Below are positions 35,369 through 44,900 of a stretch of 63,769 nt of DNA, piece after piece. Location of the stretch: contig CAKZLO010000044.1 in assembly GCA_937127125.1 (NCBI GenBank), positions 1 through 63,769 of the forward strand, read 5' to 3'. The stretch is from an uncultured Ardenticatenia bacterium. Lineage in GTDB: Bacteria; Chloroflexota; Anaerolineae; 4572-78; NAK82. The position numbers and the translations under genes are program-made. Under the pieces are notes generated by a model that saw nothing but the letters and a program-made list of their open reading frames with translations, ran no database searches and was not told the origin of the DNA. Numbering within the stretch: the stretch's first letter is position 1; each line of letters opens with the position of its first letter.

Positions 35369-36751
35369 ATGTTGACACCCAAAGTTGCTTTTGTCGTGTA
35401 CGGCGTACACAAGGATGGTCTGCAAGACCCTCTGGGCACCCCCTTCATTGACGAGAGCATCATTGCCATGGCGAAACAAGCGTTACGCGCCACTGGCCTG
35501 GAGCTGGTCGAGTATCCCATAGTGCTGGCTACGAAGCAGGAAGCACGTGCGTGCTTCGCTCAGCTGAAAAAGATGGACGACCTGGACGCTGTCGTGCTTT
35601 TCTCCGGCACGTGGGTGTGGGCTGCTCATCTGATCGGCGCCATTCGCGATTTTTCCTTCACCGGTCGCGGTATCGTAATCTGGACGGTGCCGGGTTCACA
35701 GGGCTGGCGACCGGTCGGCGGGTGGGTGCTCCAGGCTGCCTTCAAGGAGATCGGCCTGGCACACCGTTTCGTGTATGGTCGCCAGGACGAAGCGAGCACT
35801 ATCCAGCGCATTGTGTCTTATTGCCGCGCCAGCGCGATGAAGAATCGTCTGAACATGAGCACGCTGGGTGCCTTTGGAGGGCGCGGCATGGGGCAGACAT
35901 GCGGTGTGGCCGATCCCTCGCAATGGATGAAGGTCTTCGGCATCGACATCGACACACGCGACGTTACCCAGCTCATCGCCACGGCTAAAGCGGTCACACC
36001 CGACGAGCTGGCAGCGGCGCGGCGGCACATCCAGCCATACTTTGTCGAACCGGTGCCCACAGATGAGATGGCCGAGCGTTCCATCCGTCTTTATGTGGCG
36101 ATCAAGAAGATGGTGCAACAGGAAGGCTTTGACTTCTACACCATTCAGTCCTTCCCCGGCATGGGCGATGACTACGGCGCCACCTCGTTTGCCCAGAGCA
36201 TGATGCTGGAGGATGGGGTGGCGACCTCAACGCTGAGCGATTTCAACACTGCGCTCACGACGAAACTGCTGCTCGATTTGGGCGATGAGCGTCCCTATTA
36301 CGGCGACTTGCAGCACGTCGACAAGACGACGCGCGAGGTCAAGATCATCGGCGACGGGGCCTGCCCGCCCTCACTGGCCGGCAAGGTGGGGCCGGCGCGC
36401 TTCGCCCAACATGGCATCCCAACCGAGGGTGCGGCCGGCGGCCTGGCGGTAGATCTGGTGTGCAAGGCGGGCGAAGGCGTGTTGGCTCGGCTGGGCCGTC
36501 GCGACGGTCGGTTTGAAATGGTCATCGCGCGCTGCACTGTTTTTGAGCCACCGCAAGAGTTAATCGAAGCGCGCCGCCGCGAATGCGGCATCCCCTTCTG
36601 GCCACATGCCTTCGCGACGGTGCATTGTGACGTTGATGCCCTGCTCGAAGCCTGGAACAACGAATACGCCGTGTTGGGCTATGGCAGTCACCTTTACGGC
36701 GAGCTGAAAGACTTCTGCGAGCTAACCGGTATCCAGGCGATCGCGCTTTAG
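35369..36751 (+). CDS. L-fucose/L-arabinose isomerase-like protein (copy 2)
   Basis: A 460-residue FucI/AraA-superfamily protein, distinct from the copy at 23.4-24.8 kb. It opens KVAFVVYGVHKDGLQDP, has ALRATGLELVEYPIVLATKQ in the N-terminal domain, MSTLGAFGGRGMGQTCG in the middle and FYTIQSFPGMGDDYGATSFA, in which acidic residues would bind metal. GAGGAGG is seven bases before the ATG. Canonical FucI is longer. It probably interconverts an aldose with its ketose, but enzyme activity is inferred from fold only. It ends in convergence with the radical SAM gene. Confidence 0.82.
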   Translation: MLTPKVAFVVYGVHKDGLQDPLGTPFIDESIIAMAKQALRATGLELVEYPIVLATKQEARACFAQLKKMDDLDAVVLFSGTWVWAAHLIGAIRDFSFTGRGIVIWTVPGSQGWRPVGGWVLQAAFKEIGLAHRFVYGRQDEASTIQRIVSYCRASAMKNRLNMSTLGAFGGRGMGQTCGVADPSQWMKVFGIDIDTRDVTQLIATAKAVTPDELAAARRHIQPYFVEPVPTDEMAERSIRLYVAIKKMVQQEGFDFYTIQSFPGMGDDYGATSFAQSMMLEDGVATSTLSDFNTALTTKLLLDLGDERPYYGDLQHVDKTTREVKIIGDGACPPSLAGKVGPARFAQHGIPTEGAAGGLAVDLVCKAGEGVLARLGRRDGRFEMVIARCTVFEPPQELIEARRRECGIPFWPHAFATVHCDVDALLEAWNNEYAVLGYGSHLYGELKDFCELTGIQAIAL

Positions 36752-36773
36752 AGCAAGAGCACGCTGAGAGGCT

Positions 36774-36800
36774 GCAGCGTCACAGTTGCTGTGGCGCTGC
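36774..36800. terminator. Hairpin between convergent genes
   Basis: GCAGCG-T-CACAG-TTG-CTGTG-G-CGCTGC forms a long stem broken by one T-G mismatch. It lies between two convergent genes but has no T run on either strand, so it may act as a weak bidirectional terminator. Confidence 0.45.
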
Positions 36801-36810
36801 GGCCAGCTTC

Positions 36811-37758
36811 CTAAACCCCTTCCAGATCGAAGGCGGGTACATACTCGGGACTGGCACTGTCTGTTTCCTGAACGAAGCCGTTTTCCAGCCCGCGCTGCAG
36901 TGCATAGTCAACCAGTGCCTGGTACTGCTCTTGGGGCACCCGCACTGCCAGCTCGGGATGCTCGTGGGCGCGCCCCAAAGGGGTATATTGCGACATCAGA
37001 TTGAGGTAGACGCCATGCGGCAGGTTGTCTAAAACCCAGTCCACCACGCGCTGCGAGTCCTCCAGGACGCCGGGCAGCGTGAGGTGGCGAATCATCAGCC
37101 CACGTCGGATGAGGCCCTGCTCGTCGAAGGACGGTTCGCCTACCTGACGAAACATCTCCCGGATGGCGGCCGTGGCATACGCGAAGTAATCCGGTGCCCG
37201 CGACCAGCGTGCACTCAAACCGCTGTCGCAGTATTTGAGATCAGGCAGGTAAACGTCTACTAACCCTTCCAGAAGGCGCAATGTCTCCACGCGCTCGTAG
37301 CCGCCGGTGTTGTACACGATGGGGATGTTCAGCCCGCGCTGACGCGCCAAGTTGATCGCCTGAATAATGTGGAGCGTGTAGGGTGTGGGGGTCACCATGT
37401 TGATGTTATGAGCACCATTAACCTGCAGCTCAAGGAAGATTTCGCTGAGACGTGTGATGGTGATCGCTTTGCCGACGCCCTGATGGCTGATGGGATAGTT
37501 CTGGCAGTAGACGCAGCGCAGGTTGCAGCCAGTGAAGAACACGGTTCCGGAGCCGTGCTCACCCGAGAGGCACGGTTCCTCCCATGGATGCAGAAATACC
37601 TTGGCGACGGTCACAGTGGCATCCGTCCCGCAGTAGCCAGGTGCTGTGTACCGGTCGGCGCCACACTGCCGTGGGCACAGCGTGCAACGGTGCAGCTGAG
37701 CGGACCGATCGGCAGGGAGATCTGTCACCTCCGGCGTGCTCATTCCTCGCTCACACAT
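36811..37758 (-). CDS. Radical SAM protein, PflA-like (COG1313 type)
   Basis: A 315-residue radical SAM enzyme. The cluster motif C-x3-C-x2-C is FFTGCNLRCVYCQNYPISHQ. An N-terminal cysteine-rich segment CTLCPRQCGADR could hold another metal. The rest, with VTPTPYTLHIIQAINLARQR and LPDLKYCDSGLSARWS, matches uncharacterised pyruvate-formate-lyase-activase relatives. It overlaps the RNase J stop by eight bases; a second ATG at 37743 with GAGCGAGGA upstream is possible. No glycyl radical enzyme gene is nearby, so the target protein or substrate is unknown. Confidence 0.85.
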   Translation of the reverse strand: MCERGMSTPEVTDLPADRSAQLHRCTLCPRQCGADRYTAPGYCGTDATVTVAKVFLHPWEEPCLSGEHGSGTVFFTGCNLRCVYCQNYPISHQGVGKAITITRLSEIFLELQVNGAHNINMVTPTPYTLHIIQAINLARQRGLNIPIVYNTGGYERVETLRLLEGLVDVYLPDLKYCDSGLSARWSRAPDYFAYATAAIREMFRQVGEPSFDEQGLIRRGLMIRHLTLPGVLEDSQRVVDWVLDNLPHGVYLNLMSQYTPLGRAHEHPELAVRVPQEQYQALVDYALQRGLENGFVQETDSASPEYVPAFDLEGV

Positions 37759-39391
37759 CCAAAACCACTGGAAAGATCATCGGGCGGCGACGCGTGCGTG
37801 CGTAGAGAAATTCGGCCAGGCGGTCGTGAATCAGAGTGCTGAGCGTGTCGCGGTGGCCTGAATCGACCACCGAGAGCACAACCTCCTTGGCCTCCTCCAT
37901 TAGCACTTCCGCGTCCCGTATGAACACGAACCCGCGCGAAACCAGCTCTGGACCGTCCACAACGGCACCGGTCTCAGCATCGCGCGCAAGAACAACCACG
38001 ACAAAGCCGTCGCGTGAGAGCATCTGGCGGTCGCGCAACACGACTTCGCCCACGTCGCCCACTCCGGCACCGTCCACCAACACGTTGCCGCCAGACACCC
38101 TTTCACCCAGGTGTGCCCCTTGGGAGTCGATCTCGATTACCTGGCCGTTACGCACAACGAAGATGTTCTCCTCAGGCATGCCCAGCTCGCTGGCCAGCTG
38201 GCCGTGGAGCACCAGATGGCGGTACTCGCCGCTGATCGGGATGAAATAGCGCGGCCGCGTCAGGCTGAGCATCATCTTCTGTTCTTCCTGGCTGGCGTGC
38301 CCAGAGACATGCACCGGACGCAGGCGCGGGTAATACACCTTGGCGCCCAGCTTGAAAAGATTGTCCAGCGTGCGATGGACCAGCTCCTCGTTGCCCGGTA
38401 TCGGCGTGGCCGAGAGAATCACGGTGTCACCCGCCTGAATGCTCACCTGACGATGCTCCTGGTTTGCCATGCGCACCAAGGCACTGGTGGGTTCACCTTG
38501 CGTGCCGGTGCAAACAATGGCCACGTGGGATGGTGGAAGGCGTTCCATCTCTTCTGGCCGGATGAACAAACTATCCGGCGCGTTCAGGAAGCCCAGTGAG
38601 CGTGCCATGCGCACGTTTTCCACCATGCTCCGTCCAACGATCGCCACACGTCGCTGGAAGCGCAGCGCACACTCAACGACTTGCTGGATGCGTGAGATGT
38701 TCGAGGCAAAGGTGGAGACGATGACGCGTCCAGGCGCGTGCTCAAACACCCTGGCGAATTCCTGGCTGACGACGCGCTCCGAGGGGGTGTAGCCCGGCTG
38801 CTCGGCATTGGTACTGTCGGACATCAACACGAGCACACCTTTGCGTCCGAAGTCGGCCAGGGCGCCAAAGTCGGTCAACTGCCCGTCCACCGGCGTGTAG
38901 TCGAACTTGAAGTCGCCTGTGTGAATCACCAGGCCAAGCGGTGTCTCGATCCCCAGCCCGACCGCATCCGGAATGCTATGGCAGACGTGGAACGGCTGTA
39001 TCACAAAGGGGCCGATCTCCAGACGGTCGCCTGGCGCTATCGTGTACAGCTCGGCGTTGCTCAGCTGATTTGCTTCGCGCAATTTCACCTCGATCAACCC
39101 GCGCGTCAGGCGTGTGGCGTACACTGGCACCTGCAGTTGTGGCAGAATGTAAGGCAGACCGCCAATGTGATCTTCGTGGCCGTGGGTGACGATAATGGCC
39201 TTGACATAATCAGGCGCTTCCATCAGATAGCTGATGTCTGGGATGACCAGGTCAATCCCCAACATATCGCTTTCCGGGAACATGAGGCCGCAGTCGATCA
39301 CGATGGCGTGCTCGCCATACTCGATCACGGTCATGTTCTTGCCGATCTCACCGGCGCCTCCCAGTGGGATAATACGTAATGCTTGTTCCAA
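37751..39391 (-). CDS. rnj: Ribonuclease J
   Basis: A 546-residue metallo-beta-lactamase/beta-CASP nuclease that processes and degrades mRNA and rRNA from 5' ends. The zinc motif HGHEDHIGGLPYI is intact, with further ligands in FHVCHSIPDAVGL and HTGDFKFDYTPVDG; the beta-CASP part has MSDSTNAEQPGYTPSE and the RNase J HVSGHASQEE loop. The C-terminal domain is present. The start is a TTG with GAGGTGG four bases upstream. It lies in a housekeeping run with uracil-DNA glycosylase, RimI, TsaB and TsaE. Confidence 0.94.
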   Translation of the reverse strand: MEQALRIIPLGGAGEIGKNMTVIEYGEHAIVIDCGLMFPESDMLGIDLVIPDISYLMEAPDYVKAIIVTHGHEDHIGGLPYILPQLQVPVYATRLTRGLIEVKLREANQLSNAELYTIAPGDRLEIGPFVIQPFHVCHSIPDAVGLGIETPLGLVIHTGDFKFDYTPVDGQLTDFGALADFGRKGVLVLMSDSTNAEQPGYTPSERVVSQEFARVFEHAPGRVIVSTFASNISRIQQVVECALRFQRRVAIVGRSMVENVRMARSLGFLNAPDSLFIRPEEMERLPPSHVAIVCTGTQGEPTSALVRMANQEHRQVSIQAGDTVILSATPIPGNEELVHRTLDNLFKLGAKVYYPRLRPVHVSGHASQEEQKMMLSLTRPRYFIPISGEYRHLVLHGQLASELGMPEENIFVVRNGQVIEIDSQGAHLGERVSGGNVLVDGAGVGDVGEVVLRDRQMLSRDGFVVVVLARDAETGAVVDGPELVSRGFVFIRDAEVLMEEAKEVVLSVVDSGHRDTLSTLIHDRLAEFLYARTRRRPMIFPVVLDV

Positions 39392-39437
39392 CTTACCACC
39401 TCAATAGTAAAAAAACAGTGTGTATTCGCGAACATCC

Positions 39438-40055
39438 CTAAAACAGAGTCAATTGTTGTGGGGGTGGCGGTTGCTCGGACGGGCTGAGGCGTTCCGCCTG
39501 GGCGATGATCGCCGGCAACTTCTTGAAGTCCATCTCGATAGTGGCTTTCCACTGCGGTTGGTGCAGAGCGGCTGCGGGGTGCAGCATAGGCACCACCAAA
39601 GTGTTCCCCACCTGTCGCGCCTGGCCGTGGATGCGGCTGATCGATTGACCTGGGAAGTAGCGGTACATCGAGTAACGTCCCAGCGTCACGATCACCTTGG
39701 GACATATTAGCTCTATCTGCCGGTCGAGATAGGGCTTGCATGCCTGGAGTTCATCCGGCAGCGGGTCCCGGTTGCCCGGAGGGCGACATTTCACCACGTT
39801 GGTAATGTACACTTGTTCCCGCTTCAAGCCAATGCTCGCCAGCAAATCCTCCAGGAATTTGCCGGCGCTGCCCACGAACGGACGTCCCTGACGGTCCTCG
39901 TGGAAGCCGGGCCCTTCACCGATGAACATAACGGTGGCATCGGCTGGTCCCTCACCCGGCACGGCATGGGTGCGCCCGCTGTGCAACGCGCAACGTGTGC
40001 AAGTACGAACTGCTGCTACGAGTTCTTCCAGGTTCATCTGGTTGATTTCCGGCAT
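39438..40055 (-). CDS. Family 4 uracil-DNA glycosylase (4Fe-4S)
   Basis: A 205-residue family 4 UDG, which removes uracil from DNA. Motif GEGPGFHEDRQGRPFVGSAG holds the catalytic region and MLHPAAALHQPQWK the second site. Four cysteines suit the 4Fe-4S cluster: CTRC near the N-terminus, then KCRPPGNRDP and a Cys 16 residues later, the spacing seen in the Thermus enzyme. GAGGATG precedes the ATG. The tail QPPPPQQLTLF ends in a QLTLF motif resembling a sliding-clamp-binding peptide. Confidence 0.92.
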   Translation of the reverse strand: MPEINQMNLEELVAAVRTCTRCALHSGRTHAVPGEGPADATVMFIGEGPGFHEDRQGRPFVGSAGKFLEDLLASIGLKREQVYITNVVKCRPPGNRDPLPDELQACKPYLDRQIELICPKVIVTLGRYSMYRYFPGQSISRIHGQARQVGNTLVVPMLHPAAALHQPQWKATIEMDFKKLPAIIAQAERLSPSEQPPPPQQLTLF

Positions 40056-40067
40056 TATCTTTCATCC

Positions 40068-40751
40068 TCAGGTTGCTGTTTTCTGGTTGTGACCTCCACG
40101 ACTGCCGATTGGTCCTACTCGCCAGCCGCTTTGGAGTTGCTGCGTCAGGCGCGCTCGCAGCGCAGCCCGATGGGCATCGATCATCTGCCAGTAGTTGCCG
40201 ACGGTAAACACAGGTGTCGTCATAATCAGCGCGTCCTCGTTGTTGTCGTGGTAGTAGCCGACACGCCGTCCCGTCTCACGAAACCCATACTTAGTGTAGA
40301 GGGAACGCGCCACCGTGTTGGAGACGCGAACTTCCAGAGTGGCTACCTGTGCCCCCAGCCGGCGCGCTTCCTCCAGCACGTTGAGCAGCAGGAACTCCCC
40401 CAGCCCGTATCCGCGCACATCCTTCCGGATGGCCAGTGTGCTAATGTGTGCCTCGTCCACCATCATCCAGAAGCCGGCGTAGCCCAGCACCACCTCGGAT
40501 GGTGGCTCTGTTGCCTGCGTGAACGTGCGCCGTATGCGTCGCCAGAATGAGAGCGGATTCAGTTTCGACGAAGCAAGCGGATCGCGGAAGCACAGCACGT
40601 AGTAATGGGCAAGCTCGTTCCGGGTGATTTCGTGGCGGTAAGCGCTCTCCGGCCAGGGCAATGAGAACGCTGTATGCTCAATCGCTATCACTGCCGGGAT
40701 ATCGGTCAGTCGCATCGGTCGTACGTAGAATGGAAGATCGAGTGTGGACAT
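40068..40751 (-). CDS. rimI: Ribosomal-protein-alanine N-acetyltransferase RimI-like
   Basis: A 227-residue GNAT protein. It has VRPMRLTDIPAVIAIEHTAF at the start, and the acetyl-CoA site in ISTLAIRKDVRGYGLGEFLL followed by ATLEVRVSNTVARSLYTKYG, as in RimI. It is longer than typical RimI (about 150) because of an inserted arginine-rich loop around residues 75-90 and a C-terminal tail of about 45 residues. Its neighbours tsaB and tsaE match the common tsaE-tsaB-rimI order. A GTG at 40772 overlapping the TsaB stop is an alternative start. Confidence 0.86.
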   Translation of the reverse strand: MSTLDLPFYVRPMRLTDIPAVIAIEHTAFSLPWPESAYRHEITRNELAHYYVLCFRDPLASSKLNPLSFWRRIRRTFTQATEPPSEVVLGYAGFWMMVDEAHISTLAIRKDVRGYGLGEFLLLNVLEEARRLGAQVATLEVRVSNTVARSLYTKYGFRETGRRVGYYHDNNEDALIMTTPVFTVGNYWQMIDAHRAALRARLTQQLQSGWRVGPIGSRGGHNQKTAT

Positions 40752-40758
40752 GGGTATG

Positions 40759-41457
40759 CTACTGCCCTGCACCGGACTCGCCCACTTTTAGGGGATGTCC
40801 TTCCGGTGTCTGTAGATAAATCGGGGCCAGTGTTGTGGTGTCGTCTATGTCATGGTTAGCCAATCGTACCGCAGCCAGCTCGGCCAGATAGCTGGCACGC
40901 CGTGCCCGCAGCGCGGGAGAGGGCACTATCGCTTTGCTGCCCAGCCGGCTGCGCAGCAGCTCGGCTTCGGAGGCGGTGATCTCACCCGCGAAGATAGTGG
41001 GCGAGCTGACCTGATCACACAGCTTCTCCAGGGTGGTCAGCTGAGACGGGATGACCTGCGTCCAGGCACCGTCTACTTGTCGGTAGCACGCCGCCCCGAG
41101 GCGCCCGCGTCCGGCGGCGATGATTGCCCAAACGGGCATCTCTGACCGTTGGAACGGGTATGCCACAGCATCCAGAGTGGGGATGCCGACCAGGGGAATG
41201 TCGTATGGCAGCGCCAGCCCTTTGGCTGCTGCCAGCCCGGCACGCACCCCTGTAAAAGAGCCTGGCCCCAAAGACACAGCAATGCCTGCCAGATGTTCGA
41301 CAGCCACGCGCCGCGTAGCGAGCATGCGCTGAATGCGTGGTATAAGCTCCACACTGTGGTTCAGAGAAGTGTACCAGACATCCTCCGCCCACAGCTGCTC
41401 TTCCTCCCAGAGAGCCAGGCTCGCGAAATTGGTGGCAGTATCAATCGCGAGAATCAT
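40759..41457 (-). CDS. tsaB: tRNA threonylcarbamoyladenosine biosynthesis protein TsaB
   Basis: A 232-residue ASKHA-fold protein needed for the universal t6A37 modification of ANN-decoding tRNAs. It opens MILAIDTATNFASLALWEEE and has the TsaB hallmark GIAVSLGPGSFTGVRAGLAAAKGLA. It acts with TsaD, TsaE and TsaC; TsaD is not in the window. It overlaps tsaE by four bases (ATGA) and the RimI gene region at its end. Confidence 0.94.
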   Translation of the reverse strand: MILAIDTATNFASLALWEEEQLWAEDVWYTSLNHSVELIPRIQRMLATRRVAVEHLAGIAVSLGPGSFTGVRAGLAAAKGLALPYDIPLVGIPTLDAVAYPFQRSEMPVWAIIAAGRGRLGAACYRQVDGAWTQVIPSQLTTLEKLCDQVSSPTIFAGEITASEAELLRSRLGSKAIVPSPALRARRASYLAELAAVRLANHDIDDTTTLAPIYLQTPEGHPLKVGESGAGQ

Positions 41458-41969
41458 TGCGGTAAATGGCGAACGGGCATCGCAAAAGCCAGTCGCTGAA
41501 AATCTTTCAGCAGCTTGAAATGGTGATCGCCTGTGGCGCGCATCGTAATGCGTCGTTTGGTCTCATCTAGATGGTAAAAAGTGATCCACAGATGATCCTC
41601 CGGCAGCGCAGCCGCCACCCGCTCTGCCCATTCGATCACACACACTCCTTCTCCGTATAGGTAATCTTCCAATCCCAGATCCAAGGCTTCAGCCAGACGC
41701 GTGATGCGGTACATGTCGATATGGTATAACGTGTGACGGCCATGGTACTCGTTGATGAGGGTGAAAGTAGGGCTGGTGATGGGTTCTTGCACCTGCAATC
41801 CCTGTCCCAGCCCCTGCACCCAGCGCGTCTTGCCGCTGCCCAAAGCGCCTTGAAGCGCGATGACCTCGCCTCCCTGCAACAACTCTCCCAGGCGTGCGCC
41901 AAGGCGACGCGTTTGAGCTTCACTGTGGCTGATGAAATCAATCGCGTGCTGATCAAAGATCGAGGCCAT
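41454..41969 (-). CDS. tsaE: tRNA threonylcarbamoyladenosine biosynthesis ATPase TsaE
   Basis: A 171-residue P-loop ATPase. Walker A is GALGSGKTRWVQGLG; PITSPTFTLINEY and HIDMYRI are typical TsaE motifs, and VCVIEWAER completes the set. It regulates the TsaBD complex by ATP hydrolysis. GGAG lies six bases before the ATG. It forms an operon with tsaB and rimI. Confidence 0.94.
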   Translation of the reverse strand: MASIFDQHAIDFISHSEAQTRRLGARLGELLQGGEVIALQGALGSGKTRWVQGLGQGLQVQEPITSPTFTLINEYHGRHTLYHIDMYRITRLAEALDLGLEDYLYGEGVCVIEWAERVAAALPEDHLWITFYHLDETKRRITMRATGDHHFKLLKDFQRLAFAMPVRHLPQ

Positions 41970-41999
41970 ACCCGGCTCCGATGAAAAGCGGCACAGTGA

Positions 42000-44900
42000 T
42001 TATACCGCGCCACCCTGTCTCCTGTCCACTTCATTCGCCACAATCGCTGCGCTCAGACAGAAGATACATGCCAAATCCACCAGGAAGAAAGCGTGATCCA
42101 CCAGCCCATGTGCTAGTGTGGCTGCCATACTGGCCATCAGCCCCAACAGCGTGGCACGTGCTGGCCCTTCACCCAGGCGACGGTAGAGCGTCCATGCCAG
42201 TCGCCAGAACGCCAGCTGCAGCCACAGCAGCACAGCAATGCTTGCCACACCCAAACGCGTGGCAAAGTCGAGCACGATGTTGTGCGGGTGGCTCAGATTG
42301 GGCTCCTGCCACGCATCCAGCAGCATATAGCGCGTGCGGTACTGATACAGGAAGTTGTCCGGGCCGACGCCCAGCCATGGGTGGTCTAGAAACATCTTGA
42401 TTGCGCTTTGCCACAAGCGCAGGCGGAAGAAGCCGGTGCCTGCGTCAACGGTGAAGAGGGAGTTCAAACGTTCAGTGCCCAACAGGGGCAGGATGCCACC
42501 CGCCAGCGCAGCGAGCAGCGCCAACACCACCCCTAATGCACGCCTGCCATACATCGCGGCAAGGAACACAAGCGCGGTCGGCATGCCTAGCAGGAGAGCG
42601 CCACGGCTGAAGGTGAGCACCAATGTCAGCAGAATGGATGCCAGCGCCAGCAGCCGCAGGAAGTTGTCCAGCCGCAACCAGGGCACGCCGTGCAGACGCT
42701 TCCAGCCGAATGTCAACTGGGCGATCAATATCGGAGCGGCACGCTCCAGCAACAAAGCGAGGTTGTTAGGCGAGCCATAGCTCCCCAGAGCGCGATGGAC
42801 ACCCTCGGCAGTAATCGCGCGTTCGGTGAAGAAGAACAGGTAGAGCGCATAGAGCGCCATGGTGCTTGCGCCCAGCAGGAAAGAGTCCACCAACCACTGG
42901 CTGCGGCGGGTCATTTCCTCTGGCTTTGCAGCCGGCGGGCTACCCATCTCACGATCGATGCGTCGGACAAAGACGTAGAAAATGGCTGCGTCCCACACCA
43001 CCACGTGGAATTCGTGAAATGCCACTCCCACGTTTGGCGCCGCCAGGCTGGAGACGAGCGCCAACGCAACCAGTGCACCCAGACTGGCATCCATCTGCCA
43101 GCTGGGAAGCAGGCGCCATCGGCCTGTCTCTGCGCCTGCTGTGGCCGCAAGCGCGCCCGCCAACGGCACCAGCATGAGCGGCATCAGCGACCAGTCCGCC
43201 TCGGCCAGCCAGCCTGTCTCCGCAGGTGGGAAGACGGTGAGCACGGCACCAAGACCTCCCAGGGTAGTGAGCACCCAGGCGAGCCAATCCAGCTTGAGCG
43301 GTCTCTCGGCCGTGTGAAGCAGGCGCCATGCGCGACGCACCACAAAGGCGATCGCTACGAGCACCAGCAGCACTTCGCTGAGGGCAATGGTGCGTCCCAA
43401 CAGCGGTTTTGGCAACAGGAAGAAGGGGACGCTGAAGATGATCAGCAAAAGGGCCAGGTCAGGGCGCGGCAAGAGGCAGAGGAATAGAGGCAGCAGGAGT
43501 GCCAGCGACAACACGGTACCTGGGGCAAAATAGAAGGCAGCTGTTACCACGAGCAAGAGGGCAAGATGCCGGGATGTGCCCAGTGCAGCATAGCGAGCTC
43601 CTGATGTGGCGATCCACGCACGCCAATTCACATAACGCAAGGCAAACACAGTGCCACCCAGCGCCAGGAGTGCCAGCGCACCGGTGACCGCTAGGGCGAT
43701 CCCCAGCATACGCACGTCTGCTTCGCGGCTGACCCGCCAACCGATCACGGGCCACTGATACCAACCCCCTTCGGCGAGAATGGTTGCCTCGTGGCGTCCC
43801 TCAGTGAGATAACGCGCCACGGTCACCTCGGCCTCTTCTTCGAGCGGGTCGAAGAGCCACAGATAGGCTTGTCCGTCCTGCTCTGGCAGCTGATTGGCCG
43901 GCTGGCCGTCTATGCTGACGTACAGCACTCCGCGATACGTTCCACGGCGTACCAATAGGTCGAGCCGGGTGCCCTCAAAATGAACCTTCAGCACAGAGGG
44001 TGGATGGCGCGGCACGTCCAGACCGTCGGGTGAGAGGCGCCACTCTCCCTCAAGCTGCCCGGAGGGGTGTACGGCTGGATAGCTGCCTACCGTGGCAACG
44101 TCACCGACCAGGCCGCTCGCTTGCCACCCTGTCAACGTCGCCATGGAACGTTCGCCGTCCACCAGAGCGAGTCCGCGGCGCGGGTCATCCGGCGCCAGCT
44201 GGTGCGCATCCCATGCCGGGAACATCATTGGGCCGAGCCATGGCCAGTGGGCACGTGCGAACGTGATAGCCTGGCTTGTATAGCGTTCTTGCTCCTCGGG
44301 TGGCACGTCTGGCCATGGGGAGGCATCGCCGGGCCATTCCGCTGGCAGTGCGCTCCAGCCGAAGCTGGTCAGCCAGATCGCCTTGTTGTGGTCGCTGTGT
44401 CGTGTCATCACCTGGCGCAGCAGTGTGACACGCGCGAAGTTCAGCTGATCGCCTGTGGCCGGCTCATTCGGCGCCGCACGGAAGCCATAGGGCTCCGCTG
44501 CCACCACATCGAACCACTGCGCCGCGTTGGCACGATACAGCTGCTCCAGGAAATCCATCTCGTTCAGGTTAAGAGGACCACGTTCAACTGTGGGCGCCAG
44601 CGCTGCCGTGACGATGATGGCGCCTGGATCCGCTGCACGAATGGTAATGGCTGCCTCGCGCAACAGGTGGGCATACAGAAGCGGTTCGACGTAGCGATTG
44701 CCCCAGTGGGCTGCCAAGTTAGGTTCATCCCAGATCTGATAAGCGTCGATCTGTGCACCGTAGCGCTGTGCCAGTGCGTGGGCGTAAGCGCCGAAATCAG
44801 ACAGCTCTGTGGGGGGCGTGTGCAACGGGCTGCCAGCCGGACGCGCCCACTCCGGCGTCGTGTCCAGCAGTGCCAGCACCCGCATGCCCCGCCGGCTTGC

